Shown here piece after piece: positions 1-8,664 of a DNA stretch of 64,000 nucleotides. The stretch is from Pseudomonas cremoricolorata (GTDB lineage Bacteria > Pseudomonadota > Gammaproteobacteria > Pseudomonadales > Pseudomonadaceae). Under the pieces are notes generated by a model, which made no database searches, was not told the DNA's origin, and saw nothing but the letters and a program-made list of their open reading frames with translations. The position numbers and the translations under genes are program-made. How positions within the stretch are numbered: the stretch's first letter is position 1; each line of letters opens with the position of its first letter. The DNA lies in assembly GCF_000759535.1 (NCBI RefSeq), contig NZ_CP009455.1:992001-1056000 (forward strand). The letters are read 5' to 3'.

Positions 1-999
1 CAATTCAACCAGCGCCTGACCGTAGGCAGCCAATGGATGCGTGAGTCGCTGACCAACACCCGAACCCTCGGCACCGTGCCCGTCGACTACCAGGGCCAGC
101 CGGTTTCAGGTTCCAGCTACCAACGCACCAACTGGGCCGCGTTCATCGAGAACGAGATCTTCCTGCTCGATAACCTTTCACTGACGCTGGGCAATCGCTT
201 CGATCACAACGACACCTATGGCAATCACCACAGCCCGCGGGCCTATGTGGTCTACCACCCGCACCCTGACTGGACGCTTCGCGGCGGCATTTCCAAGGGC
301 TTTCGTGCACCGAATCTGAAGGAGGGAAGCGCGGGCGCAGCCACGTTTTCGAAGGGTCGCGGCTGCACATCCTTGCGGCCGTTGGGTTATGTCACGGGCG
401 GTTGCTGGATGGCCGGCAACCCCAACCTGCGTCCGGAAACCAGCATCAGCAAGGAAATGGGCGTGGCCTATGATTTCGATGACTGGCAGGCAGGCCTGAC
501 CTACTTCCACACCGACTTCAGGAACAAGATCGACTACGCGCCCAAAGGGTTCCATGAAGGCCGGTGGTGGACCTTGCTGGAGAACGCAGAGAAGGCGCGT
601 ACTCGCGGCTGGGAAGGCTCGTTCAGCGTACCGCTGATCGCTGACCGCGTGACGTGGCGCAGCAATGCTACCTACCTGCTGGAAAGCCGCAACCTTTCCA
701 CCGGCAAGGACCTGATCAGCGCACCCAAGCTGTCGCTGTACAGCGCCCTGGACTGGCAGATCGACAGCCGTTTCAATGCTGAACTGGCCGCGCAGCATGT
801 CGGAAAACAGCGCGGCGTGGCCACTGATTTCCTGAAGTCGTACACCACGTATGACCTGACTGGCGTATGGACGGCCAGCAGTTGGCTGACGGTCAAGGCC
901 GGTATCCAGAACCTGCTCGATGAAGATGCACGAGACGACGCCACGCAGTTTTACGTACCGGGACGGGCGTATTTCGTGGGGGCAACGACCTACTTCTGA
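1..999 (+). CDS. TonB-dependent outer-membrane receptor, C-terminal part (5' end outside the window)
   Basis: The reading frame is open from base 1 and ends at 999, giving 332 residues of a beta-barrel; the plug domain and TonB box lie upstream of the window. The segment with GFRAPNLKE, the later GNPNLRPETS and the terminal aromatic residue (ATTYF) are hallmarks of TonB-dependent receptors. The barrel half most resembles the catecholate siderophore/colicin type (FepA, PfeA, CirA), including an extracellular loop with two cysteines near residues 121 and 135. It would import an iron chelate or similar ligand across the outer membrane using TonB-ExbBD energy. The exact ligand cannot be read from this fragment. 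The gene runs convergently into hisF with a strong stem-loop between them. Confidence 0.88.
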   Translation, partial: QFNQRLTVGSQWMRESLTNTRTLGTVPVDYQGQPVSGSSYQRTNWAAFIENEIFLLDNLSLTLGNRFDHNDTYGNHHSPRAYVVYHPHPDWTLRGGISKGFRAPNLKEGSAGAATFSKGRGCTSLRPLGYVTGGCWMAGNPNLRPETSISKEMGVAYDFDDWQAGLTYFHTDFRNKIDYAPKGFHEGRWWTLLENAEKARTRGWEGSFSVPLIADRVTWRSNATYLLESRNLSTGKDLISAPKLSLYSALDWQIDSRFNAELAAQHVGKQRGVATDFLKSYTTYDLTGVWTASSWLTVKAGIQNLLDEDARDDATQFYVPGRAYFVGATTYF

Positions 1000-1009
1000 A
1001 GCTGGGCAA

Positions 1010-1037
1010 CAGGCCCGTGCCAAAGGGCACGGGCCTG
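1010..1037. terminator. Stem-loop between the convergent receptor gene and hisF
   Basis: A perfect 12-bp stem (1010-1021 with 1026-1037) closes a 4-nt loop. It lies in the 64-bp gap between two convergent genes, so it is probably a shared bidirectional terminator. There is no clear T-run on either side. Confidence 0.6.
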
Positions 1038-1063
1038 AGCTGAAGCGCTGCGCGAGGGGTGGC

Positions 1064-1834
1064 TCAGCGTACGACGATGCCGCGCGAGGCCATATACGCC
1101 TTGGCCTCAGGCACGGTGTATTCGCCGAAGTGGAAAATGCTCGCCGCCAGCACCGCGCTGGCATGGCCTTCGAGGATGCCGTCGGCCAGGTGCTGCAGGT
1201 TGCCGACACCGCCCGAGGCGATCACCGGGATGCCCAGCGCATCGCTGATGGCACGGGTCACGCCAAGGTCGAAGCCGCTCTTCATGCCGTCCTGATCCAT
1301 GCTGGTCAGGAGAATCTCCCCCGCCCCCAGCGCTTCCATCTTCTTCGCCCACTCCACCGCATCGAGCCCCGTCGGCTTGCGACCACCGTGGGTGAAGATT
1401 TCCCAGCGCGGGGTTTCTCCGGCGCCACTGACCTTCTTGGCATCGATGGCCACGACGATGCACTGCGAGCCAAAGCGCTCGGCCGCCTCACCGACGAACT
1501 CGGGGTTGAACACTGCGGCGGTGTTGATCGACACCTTGTCGGCACCGGCGTTGAGCAGGTTGCGGATATCCTGCACGCTGCGCACGCCACCGCCGACGGT
1601 CAGCGGAATGAACACCTGGCTGGCCATGCGCTCGACGGTGTGCAGCGTGGTGTCACGGCCATCGACGCTGGCGGTGATGTCGAGGAAAGTGATTTCGTCG
1701 GCGCCCTGTTCGTTGTAGCGACGGGCGATTTCCACCGGGTCACCGGCATCACGGATGTTCTCGAACTTGACGCCCTTGACCACCCGGCCGTTGTCCACGT
1801 CCAGGCAAGGGATGATGCGTTTCGCTAAAGCCAT
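1064..1834 (-). CDS. hisF: Imidazole glycerol phosphate synthase, cyclase subunit HisF
   Basis: This 256-residue TIM barrel is of the usual HisF length. It begins [21 protein letters not shown], carrying the catalytic Asp in CLDVD. The second catalytic Asp lies in LTSMDQDG, and phosphate-binding glycines occur in LTVGGGVRS and VIASGGVG. With HisH it converts PRFAR plus ammonia into imidazole glycerol phosphate and AICAR in histidine synthesis. It is the last gene of the leftward block hisB-hisH-DUF2164-hisA-hisF. It is separated from hisA by about 90 bp holding a repeat element rather than by an overlap. AGGAG-like sequence precedes the ATG. Confidence 0.98.
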   Translation of the reverse strand: MALAKRIIPCLDVDNGRVVKGVKFENIRDAGDPVEIARRYNEQGADEITFLDITASVDGRDTTLHTVERMASQVFIPLTVGGGVRSVQDIRNLLNAGADKVSINTAAVFNPEFVGEAAERFGSQCIVVAIDAKKVSGAGETPRWEIFTHGGRKPTGLDAVEWAKKMEALGAGEILLTSMDQDGMKSGFDLGVTRAISDALGIPVIASGGVGNLQHLADGILEGHASAVLAASIFHFGEYTVPEAKAYMASRGIVVR

Positions 1835-1857
1835 CGGGGGGCTCCTGAGGAGCAGCT

Positions 1858-1930
1858 ACAAGTTGTCAGCTACAAGCGGCAAGAAGAAGCGCTGCGGTTC
1901 GGCTTCTTCTTGCAGCTTTGCGCTTACAGC
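1858..1930. repeat. Intergenic AGCTACAAGC-type inverted repeat between hisA and hisF
   Basis: A perfect 12-bp inverted repeat (1879-1890 with 1902-1913) has an 11-nt loop. It is flanked by AGCTACAAGC-like units in opposite orientation, extending the dyad imperfectly into the hisA 3' end. Related AGCTGCAAGC units occur again upstream of hisA at about 2684-2720. It lies inside the transcribed his block and could modulate hisF expression or mRNA decay. Confidence 0.6.
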
Positions 1931-2673
1931 TCGCGGCTGCCTTGGAATTGGTCGCAGAAGGCCTGGGCTTCGGCGACGTCGAGGGTGCCTTCGTAGATCG
2001 CACGGCCGGTGATGGCGCCGATGATGCCGGGGGCCTTGGCGTCCAGCAGGGCCTTGATGTCGCCCAGGTTATGGATGCCGCCCGAGGCGATCACTGGAAT
2101 GCGCGTAGCTTCGGCCAGGGCCTTGGTGAAGGGCACGTTGCAGCCCTGCATCATGCCGTCCTTGGCGATGTCGGTGTAGACGATGGCCGAGACGCCATCG
2201 GCCTCGAAGCGCTTGGCCAGGTCGATCACCTGCACCGTGCTGACTTCGGCCCAGCCGTCAGTGGCGACGAAACCGTCCTTGGCATCCAGGCCGACGATGA
2301 CCTTGCCCGGGAAAGCCTTGCACGCTTCGGCGACGAACTCGGGCTGCTTGACCGCCTTGGTGCCGATGATCACATAGCTGACGCCGGCCTTGACGTAGTG
2401 CTCGATGGTTTCCAGCGAGCGGATGCCGCCGCCGATCTGGATCGGCAGGCTCGGGTAGCGTTGGGCAATCGCCGTGACCACTTCACCGTTGACCGGCTGG
2501 CCTTCGAAGGCTCCGTTGAGGTCGACCAGGTGCAGGCGACGGCACCCCCCCTCGACCCACTTGGCGGCCATGCTCACCGGGTCATCGGAGAACACCGTGG
2601 AATCTTCCATACGGCCCTGGCGCAGACGCACGCATGCGCCGTCCTTCAAATCGATAGCGGGAATAATCAGCAT
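1924..2673 (-). CDS. hisA: Phosphoribosylformimino-5-aminoimidazole carboxamide ribotide isomerase HisA
   Basis: HisA isomerises ProFAR to PRFAR, the fourth step of histidine synthesis. The frame is open to 2727, but homology starts at [12 protein letters not shown], so the ATG at 2673 is chosen; GGAAAG sits just upstream of it. That gives 249 residues, normal for the family. The catalytic Asp of AIDLKDG, the half-barrel glycine loops IGGGIRS and VIASGGI, and the second catalytic Asp of YTDIAKDG are visible. Its fold resembles HisF, which lies downstream. The preceding gene is the DUF2164 gene, about 100 bp away across a repeat-containing spacer. Confidence 0.98.
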   Translation of the reverse strand: MLIIPAIDLKDGACVRLRQGRMEDSTVFSDDPVSMAAKWVEGGCRRLHLVDLNGAFEGQPVNGEVVTAIAQRYPSLPIQIGGGIRSLETIEHYVKAGVSYVIIGTKAVKQPEFVAEACKAFPGKVIVGLDAKDGFVATDGWAEVSTVQVIDLAKRFEADGVSAIVYTDIAKDGMMQGCNVPFTKALAEATRIPVIASGGIHNLGDIKALLDAKAPGIIGAITGRAIYEGTLDVAEAQAFCDQFQGSREL

Positions 2674-2683
2674 GCTCTTTCCT

Positions 2684-2776
2684 TTGGAGCGGCAAGCTGC
2701 AAGCGACAAGCTGCAAGCAGTGCGCACTGTATTTCAGATCAGTGATCGAGCTTCGGCTTCAAGCGTGCAGCTCTCA
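2684..2776. repeat. AGCTGCAAGC-type repeat units upstream of hisA
   Basis: Tandem units of the form CAAGCTGCAAGC occur near 2692-2720, with an inverted counterpart (GGCTTCAAGCGTGCAGCTCTC) near 2755-2776. It is the same kind of element as the one between hisA and hisF. It fills the spacer between hisA and the DUF2164 gene. Confidence 0.5.
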
Positions 2777-3034
2777 GTTCTTTTCCAACGCCCATACGTC
2801 GCTTTCGATGCTCTCGAAGCGCTCCTTCAAGTGCAACTGAACATCGGCGATGGCGCGGTTGTAGTAATGCGGCGCGATGTCCTTGCTGAACACCTCGAGC
2901 AGCTCGGCAACCTCGAACGAACCCAGTTGCAACTCGAACCGATCTTCGACGAAGCGCTTGAGCGTATCGAGCGCTTCACGCTCCTGCTCGGGCGCCAAGG
3001 TGAGGATCGGAGCCTTGTTGCGCGCGCCAGCCAT
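2774..3034 (-). CDS. DUF2164 family protein
   Basis: This small 86-residue soluble protein has an acidic, helix-rich sequence with no signal peptide or membrane segment. The central part (residues about 20-60, including FVEDRFELQLGSFEVAELL and DIAPHYYNRAI) matches the DUF2164 family as I recognise it; no biochemical role is known to me. Its ATG overlaps the hisH stop codon by one base (TAATG), so translation is coupled to hisH. It is thus a co-expressed passenger inside the histidine block. A direct role in histidine synthesis is not supported by sequence. Confidence 0.8.
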   Translation of the reverse strand: MAGARNKAPILTLAPEQEREALDTLKRFVEDRFELQLGSFEVAELLEVFSKDIAPHYYNRAIADVQLHLKERFESIESDVWALEKN

Positions 3035-3672
3035 TACCAGCGCCCATCCCAGGCGATGAAGTTCTGCAGCAGTTGCAGGCCATGGGTGTGGCTTTTCTCA
3101 GGGTGGAACTGCACGGCGAAGCGCGAACCGTCGGCCAGCGCGGCGGCGAAATCGACACCGTAGTGGCCACGGCCGACCACCTGGCCTGGCTTGCCGGCAT
3201 TGATGTAATAGCTGTGCACGAAGTAGAAGCGCGCCTGGTCGGGAATGTCGTGCCACAGCGGGTGGGCCATGGCCTGGCTGACTTCGTTCCAGCCCATGTG
3301 CGGCACCTTGAGGTGCTCGCCGTGTTCCTGGGTCGACTTGTCGAACAGTTTCACCTGGCCGGGGAACAGGCCGATGCAGTCGACGCCGTGGTTCTCTTCG
3401 CTGTGTTCGAGCAGCGCCTGCATGCCCACGCAGATGCCGAGGAACGGGCGATCGACGCTGACTTCACGTACCAGGCTGTCGAAGCCCAGGCGACGGATTT
3501 CCGCCATGCAGTCGCGAATCGCACCGACGCCTGGGAACACCACGCGGTCGGCCTCGCGGATCACCGCCGCATCGCTGGTGACCAGCACCTTGCCGGCACC
3601 GACGTGCTCCAGCGCCTTGGCCACCGAGTGCAGGTTGCCCATGCCGTAGTCGATTACCGCTACCGTCTGCAT
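3034..3672 (-). CDS. hisH: Imidazole glycerol phosphate synthase, glutamine amidotransferase subunit HisH
   Basis: This 212-residue class I glutaminase supplies ammonia to HisF. The nucleophile Cys lies in FLGICVGMQ near residue 82. The His-Glu pair of the triad is in VQFHPEKSH near residue 188. The start [16 protein letters not shown] is typical. It directly follows hisB with no spacer (stop and start codons abut) and overlaps the DUF2164 start by one base. The enzyme works in the cytoplasm as a HisH-HisF dimer; the partner gene lies two genes downstream. Confidence 0.98.
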   Translation of the reverse strand: MQTVAVIDYGMGNLHSVAKALEHVGAGKVLVTSDAAVIREADRVVFPGVGAIRDCMAEIRRLGFDSLVREVSVDRPFLGICVGMQALLEHSEENHGVDCIGLFPGQVKLFDKSTQEHGEHLKVPHMGWNEVSQAMAHPLWHDIPDQARFYFVHSYYINAGKPGQVVGRGHYGVDFAAALADGSRFAVQFHPEKSHTHGLQLLQNFIAWDGRW

Positions 3673-4269
3673 TTACAGGCATCCCTTGGTCGATGGCATT
3701 TGTCCGGCCATGCGCGCGTCCTGCTCGACGGCCATGCGCAGCGCGCGGCCGAAGGCCTTGAACACGGTTTCGATCTGGTGGTGGGTGTTGTGCCCGCGCA
3801 GGTTGTCGATGTGCAGGGTCACCAGGGCGTGGTTGACGAAGCCCTGGAAGAATTCCTGGAACAGGTCGACATCGAAGCCGCCAACGCTGGCGCGGGTATA
3901 GGGCACGTTCATCTGCAGGCCGGGACGGCCGGAGAAGTCGATGACCACGCGCGACAGCGCTTCATCCAACGGCACGTAGGCATGGCCGTAGCGGAAGATG
4001 CCTTTCTTGTCGCCGATGGCCTTGGCGAAGGCCTGGCCGAGGGTGATGCCGACGTCTTCGACGGTGTGGTGATCGTCGATATGCAGGTCGCCCTTGCACT
4101 CGATGTCGAGGTCGATCAGCCCATGGCGGGCGATCTGGTCGAGCATGTGTTCAAGGAACGGCACGCCGATATCGAATCGGGCCTTGCCCGTACCATCCAG
4201 GTTGATCGAGGCCTTGACCTGGGTTTCCAGGGTGTTGCGCTCGACCGAAGCGATACGTTCAACCATCAC
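3673..4269 (-). CDS. hisB: Imidazoleglycerol-phosphate dehydratase HisB (monofunctional)
   Basis: HisB removes water from imidazole glycerol phosphate to give imidazole acetol phosphate. At 197-198 residues it is the monofunctional form, without the N-terminal histidinol-phosphatase domain of enteric HisB. Metal-binding motifs are visible: the His-rich [10 protein letters not shown] near residues 70-80 and a second one after FQGFVNHAL. Two tandem ATG codons start the frame (4269 and 4266). It is the first gene of the leftward his block, and its promoter must lie in the short gap 4270-4360. Confidence 0.97.
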   Translation of the reverse strand: MMVERIASVERNTLETQVKASINLDGTGKARFDIGVPFLEHMLDQIARHGLIDLDIECKGDLHIDDHHTVEDVGITLGQAFAKAIGDKKGIFRYGHAYVPLDEALSRVVIDFSGRPGLQMNVPYTRASVGGFDVDLFQEFFQGFVNHALVTLHIDNLRGHNTHHQIETVFKAFGRALRMAVEQDARMAGQMPSTKGCL

Positions 4270-4362
4270 CAGCTCCGCAAAATCATTGGGCGAAAGGGCG
4301 CCATTATAGGCCCAGATCGTGCTGGCTTGGAACGCGAATGACAGAGGGTACGTCGTGTATCG

Positions 4363-4387
4363 GTGGGGGCGGACGGCCCGCCCCCAC
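4363..4387. terminator. GC-rich stem-loop downstream of the OFA transporter gene
   Basis: A perfect 10-bp GC stem (4363-4372 with 4378-4387) closes a 5-nt loop. It lies 14 bases beyond the stop codon of the leftward transporter gene and before hisB, fitting transcription termination. No T-run follows, so Rho-independent action is uncertain. Confidence 0.55.
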
Positions 4388-4400
4388 GCTCAGACGACGA

Positions 4401-6062
4401 TCAGTGGAACAGCACCGCCGTTTTCTGCAGGGTGATCCACACGCCCCAGGCCAGTGGAATCACCACCACGGCCCAGGCCAGGATCACCAGCGGCGCGCTG
4501 CCGGACGCGGCTTTCCATTCCAGCGACTGCGCGCCATCGGCGCCTTTGTCGTGGCTCAGGGCGCGCTCGGCGGCAAGCTCGGCGTCGGTCATGAAGTGCT
4601 TGTCGGCCACCGGGCGAATCAGCGCGTTGCAGAAGAAGCCCAGCACCAGCAGCCCGGCGAGGATGTACAGGGTCATGTCATAGGCCGCAGCCCGCTCGAC
4701 ACCGGCCGCCAGCTGCGACTCACGCAGGTAGGTGATCAGCACCGGGCCCAACACCCCGGCAGCCGCCCAGGCGGTCAGCAGACGCCCGTGGATCGCACCG
4801 ACCATCTGTGTGCCGAACAGGTCGGCCAGGTACGCCGGCACGGTGGCAAAACCGCCGCCGTACATCGACAGGATGATGCAGAACGCCGCCACGAACAGCG
4901 CAACGTTGCCGATGTGGCCCATGTTCGGCACCAGGCTGTACAGCGCAACGCCCAGGGCGAAGAAGGCGAAGTAGGTGTTCTTGCGGCCGATGTAGTCAGA
5001 GAACGACGCCCAGAAGAAGCGCCCGCCGATGTTGAACAGGCTGAGCAGGCCGGTGAAGCCTGCGGCAATCGCGGCGATCTGTGCCAGTTGCCCGGCGTCC
5101 AGCTCGCTGAAGCTCAGGCCGTTGCCCAGCAGCTTGCCGGCGAACACTTCCTGCAACAGCGGCGAGGCCATGCCGATGATGCCGATACCGGCCGACACGT
5201 TCAGGCACAGCACCAGCCACACCAGGGCGAACTGCGGGGTTTTCCACGCCACGCTGACATGCACGTGACGGTCGGTGACCATGGTGTTGCCGGCTTTTTT
5301 CGCAGGGGGCACCCAGCCCTCGGGTTTCCAGCCGGTCGGCGGTACGCGGTAGGTCAGCGCGCCGGCGACCATGAACACGAAGTAGATCGCCGCCATGACC
5401 ATGAAGCTCTGCCAGACACCGACGTCCTGACCGTTGGCAAAATGCCCCATCAGCGCAGTGGCCAGAGGCGCACCGACCATCGCACCGCCGCCAAAGCCCA
5501 TGATCGCCATGCCGGTGGCCATGCCGCGTTTGTCCGGGAACCACTTGATCAGGGTCGAGACCGGCGAAATGTAGCCCAGGCCAAGACCGATACCGCCGAT
5601 CACCCCCGAGCCCAGCCACATCAGCCACAGTTGGTGGGTCTTCACGCCGATCGCCGAGATCAGCATGCCGCCGCACCAGCACAGCGCCGACACCAGGCCA
5701 GCCTTGCGCGGGCCGGCGTGTTCCAGCCAGCCGCCAAGCACGGCGGCCGAGCAGCCGAGGAAGACGAAGAACAGGGTGTAGATCCAGCTGAGCATCGAGA
5801 TCGGCCAGTCACACTCGGTGGTGAACAGCTTGGCGACGAAGCTCATGTCCGGCGAGCAGGCGATCGGCGCGGTAATGCCCAGCGACTGCGACAGCGGCAG
5901 CCAGAACACCGAGAAGCCGTAGGCCATGCCGATACACAGGTGGATGGCCAAGGCTGCTGGCGGTACCAGCCAGCGGTTGAAGCCGGGGCGCGCGATGATG
6001 CGCTCCTTGGACAGGAAGCTCGGCGCAGAGGCCGGGCGTCCCGCAGTCGTGCTGCTAGACAT
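4401..6062 (-). CDS. MFS transporter of the oxalate:formate antiporter (OFA) type
   Basis: This 553-residue protein has about 12 membrane segments. The N-terminal part has an OFA-like opening (GMAYGFSVFWLPLSQSLG), and the loop after helix 2 (LGGWLEHAGPRKAG) corresponds to the MFS motif. KWFPDKRGMATGMAIMGFG is strongly characteristic of OFA transporters. The protein is somewhat longer than OxlT, with an extended loop around residues 60-80 and a charged C-terminal stretch (about residues 490-530) before a last hydrophobic segment. Members exchange or import small carboxylates such as oxalate, formate or pyruvate; the substrate here is unknown. It is divergent from asmA across a 349-bp gap containing a strong hairpin. 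Confidence 0.85.
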   Translation of the reverse strand: MSSSTTAGRPASAPSFLSKERIIARPGFNRWLVPPAALAIHLCIGMAYGFSVFWLPLSQSLGITAPIACSPDMSFVAKLFTTECDWPISMLSWIYTLFFVFLGCSAAVLGGWLEHAGPRKAGLVSALCWCGGMLISAIGVKTHQLWLMWLGSGVIGGIGLGLGYISPVSTLIKWFPDKRGMATGMAIMGFGGGAMVGAPLATALMGHFANGQDVGVWQSFMVMAAIYFVFMVAGALTYRVPPTGWKPEGWVPPAKKAGNTMVTDRHVHVSVAWKTPQFALVWLVLCLNVSAGIGIIGMASPLLQEVFAGKLLGNGLSFSELDAGQLAQIAAIAAGFTGLLSLFNIGGRFFWASFSDYIGRKNTYFAFFALGVALYSLVPNMGHIGNVALFVAAFCIILSMYGGGFATVPAYLADLFGTQMVGAIHGRLLTAWAAAGVLGPVLITYLRESQLAAGVERAAAYDMTLYILAGLLVLGFFCNALIRPVADKHFMTDAELAAERALSHDKGADGAQSLEWKAASGSAPLVILAWAVVVIPLAWGVWITLQKTAVLFH

Positions 6063-6411
6063 AGGTCGTTCCTTTTATAGTTGGCTGCATTCGCCGATTG
6101 AATGCCCGGCTCTGGGTGGCTGCACGCGGGGTGCCACCGGCCGTTTAAGGCAACGCCCGCGACAAAGGGTCGCGGGCGCTACGAACACGCTGCAAGGGTA
6201 GCAGTTGCAGAGGCCGATGAGATCATCCTGCCATCGTTATTTCTGGCCGATCTGCACCGCGACTGAACTGCACCGGGGCAGACTGTCGAACTGGGCAGGG
6301 GAAAAACATCCTGACAATGGATCGCTTTCGCGCCGGACAGACAGGGAGGCCCACCACGGCGCTATACTCTGCGGTTCGAATTTTCCAACACTGAACTACA
6401 AGGACTTGCCC
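6063..6411. other. Divergent intergenic region between the OFA transporter and asmA
   Basis: No gene is seen here. It holds a perfect 10-bp stem-loop (6154-6163 with 6169-6178) about 90 bases upstream of the transporter start. A plausible asmA -10 element TATACT lies at 6363-6368, without a convincing -35. The hairpin would be transcribed if the transporter promoter lies to its right. Confidence 0.5.
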
Positions 6412-8664
6412 ATGAAAGCGTTCGGCAAAATCCTGGGACTGGGGCTTCTCGGGTTGCTGCTGATCATCGTGGCGCTGGGCTTCGCCCTGACCCACCTGTT
6501 CGATCCCAACGACTACAAGGACGAAATTCGCCAGCTGGCCCGGGACAAGGCGCACATCGAGCTGACCCTCAACGGCGATATCGGCTGGAGCCTGTTCCCC
6601 TGGCTGGGCCTTGAGCTGCACGACGCCAGCATCGCCACCCTGAACGCACCGAAAGCACCGTTCGCCGACCTGCAGATGCTCGGCCTGTCGGTGCGCGTGC
6701 TGCCGCTGCTGCGCAAGGAAGTGCAGATGAGCGACGTGCGCGTCGAGGGCCTGAACCTGACCCTGACCCGCGATGCCGACGGCCATGGCAACTGGGAAGA
6801 CTTCGGCAAGCCGCTGCCGAGCGATCAAACGGACGCCAGCACCACGCCCGGCGACTCGAACGCCGGCAAGCCCGAAACTTCTGGCACCGAAGACGGCAAC
6901 GAGCGTCCGGTGAAACTGGATATCGACAGCCTCACGGTGAACAACGCCCGCGTGCAGTACAGCGACGCCAAGAGCGGCCAGACCCTCAACGCCGAGAGCA
7001 TTCAACTGAGCACCGGTGCCGTGCACCAGGGCGCGACCATCCCACTCAAGGCGAGCGGCTTCGTCAGCATCGGCCAGCCGAACCTGAAAGTGCGCAGCGA
7101 ACTGGCCGGCGACCTGCGCTTCGACCGCCAGGCCAAGCGCTACAACCTCGATGACATGCGCCTGTCGGGTGAGGCCTCGGGCGAACCGCTGGGTGGCAAG
7201 ACCCTGACCTACGCCGCTCAAGGCCAGGTCATGGTCGATCTGGCGAAGAACGTCGCCGAATGGACGGGCCTTAAGATTTCCGCCAACCAGCTGCGCGCCC
7301 TGGGCGAGCTGAGCGCACGGGATCTGCACAGCACACCGCAGGTGTCTGGCGGGCTGTCCATCGCCCAATTCGACCTGCGCACCTTCCTCGACGGTATCGG
7401 CCACCCGCTGCCGGCCACTGCCGACCCTGCGGTGTTCGCCAAGCTGGAAGTGGTCAGCCGTCTGCAGGCCAGTCCGAGCAGCCTGAGCCTGGACGATCTG
7501 ACGATCAAACTCGACGACAGCACCTTCAGCGGCCGCGTGGCTGTGGAAGACTTCGCCCGCCAGGCCCTGCGCCTGAACCTCAAGGCCGACACCTTCGACG
7601 CCGACCGCTACCTGCCGGCCAAGAGCGACGAGGCCAAGGGGGCCAAGGCCGCCCGCCAGGCCGAGGTGAAACAGGAAGAAGACGGCGCGGTGGCTGGCGC
7701 CGGCACCACGCCACTGCCCAACGCCCCGAGCCAGGTGGCCTGGAGCAACGACAAACTGCTGCCGGTCGACCGCCTGCGCGCCCTCGACATACAGGCCGAA
7801 CTGGCCTTCGACGCCCTGACCCTCGACAAACTGCCAATCAAGCAGGCGCAACTGCAAGCCCAGGGCCAAGGCGGCATGCTCACCCTGCAAACCCTGCGCG
7901 GCGCGCTGTACAACGGCAGCTTCGAAGCCCGCGGCAACCTCGACGTGCGGCCTGCGGTGCCGCAACTGGGCATCAACACCAAGATCACCCGCGTGCCGGT
8001 CGAGCACTTCATCAAGACGCAAAGCCCTGACAAGGCGCCACCGGTCAAAGGCCTGCTGACCCTGAGCAGCGACCTTACCGCCACCGGTAATAGCCAGAAG
8101 GCGCTGATCGATACCCTCAACGGCACGGCCAACTTCACCATCAACGACGGTGTGCTGGTCAACGCCAACATCGAACAGCAGCTGTGCCAGGCCATCGCCA
8201 CCCTCAACCGCAAGCAACTGAGCGGTGAGCCGCGCGGCAAGGACACCCCGTTCCAGGAACTGCACGGCAGCCTGGTGGTGCGCAATGGCGTGGCCAGCAA
8301 CCCTGACCTGAAAGTGCGCATTCCCGGCCTGACCCTCAACGGCAATGGCGACCTCGACCTACGCGTGCTGGGCATGGATTACCGCGTCGGCGTGATCGTC
8401 GAAGGCGACCAGCGCGCCATGCCCGACCCGGCCTGCCAGGTCAACGAGCGCTACGTGGGCGTGGAACTGCCATTGCGCTGCCGCGGCCCGCTGGAGCTGG
8501 GCGCCAAGGCCTGCCGCCTCGACCAGGATGGCCTGGGCCAGGTCGCGGCCAAGCTTGCCGGCAACCGCATCAAAGACAAGCTGGACGAAAAACTCGATGA
8601 AAAACTGGGAGACAAAGTGAGTCCTGAACTCAAAGACGCGCTCAAGGGGCTGTTCAAGCGATGA
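6412..8664 (+). CDS. AsmA family protein
   Basis: This 750-residue protein has one N-terminal membrane anchor (residues about 7-28, GLGLLGLLLIIVALGFAL) followed by a large periplasmic region. AsmA features include LTHLFDPNDYKDEI just after the anchor, LTLNGDIGWSLFPWLGLEL, and a C-terminal AsmA domain with LNGTANFTINDGVLVNANIEQ and a cysteine-containing tail. AsmA-like proteins are repetitive beta-groove proteins implicated in lipid transport or outer-membrane homeostasis. The open frame extends upstream to 6205, but the ATG at 6412 precedes the membrane anchor. Its stop overlaps the mutY start (ATGA), so the two are co-translated. Confidence 0.92.
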   Translation: MKAFGKILGLGLLGLLLIIVALGFALTHLFDPNDYKDEIRQLARDKAHIELTLNGDIGWSLFPWLGLELHDASIATLNAPKAPFADLQMLGLSVRVLPLLRKEVQMSDVRVEGLNLTLTRDADGHGNWEDFGKPLPSDQTDASTTPGDSNAGKPETSGTEDGNERPVKLDIDSLTVNNARVQYSDAKSGQTLNAESIQLSTGAVHQGATIPLKASGFVSIGQPNLKVRSELAGDLRFDRQAKRYNLDDMRLSGEASGEPLGGKTLTYAAQGQVMVDLAKNVAEWTGLKISANQLRALGELSARDLHSTPQVSGGLSIAQFDLRTFLDGIGHPLPATADPAVFAKLEVVSRLQASPSSLSLDDLTIKLDDSTFSGRVAVEDFARQALRLNLKADTFDADRYLPAKSDEAKGAKAARQAEVKQEEDGAVAGAGTTPLPNAPSQVAWSNDKLLPVDRLRALDIQAELAFDALTLDKLPIKQAQLQAQGQGGMLTLQTLRGALYNGSFEARGNLDVRPAVPQLGINTKITRVPVEHFIKTQSPDKAPPVKGLLTLSSDLTATGNSQKALIDTLNGTANFTINDGVLVNANIEQQLCQAIATLNRKQLSGEPRGKDTPFQELHGSLVVRNGVASNPDLKVRIPGLTLNGNGDLDLRVLGMDYRVGVIVEGDQRAMPDPACQVNERYVGVELPLRCRGPLELGAKACRLDQDGLGQVAAKLAGNRIKDKLDEKLDEKLGDKVSPELKDALKGLFKR

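Noticed and set aside
3073..4341. Long plus-strand frame over hisH and hisB
   Set aside because: It spans two well-identified genes on the other strand and has no recognisable domain.
6223..8265. Long minus-strand frame over asmA
   Set aside because: Antisense shadow produced by high-GC codon bias of asmA; low-complexity composition without motifs.
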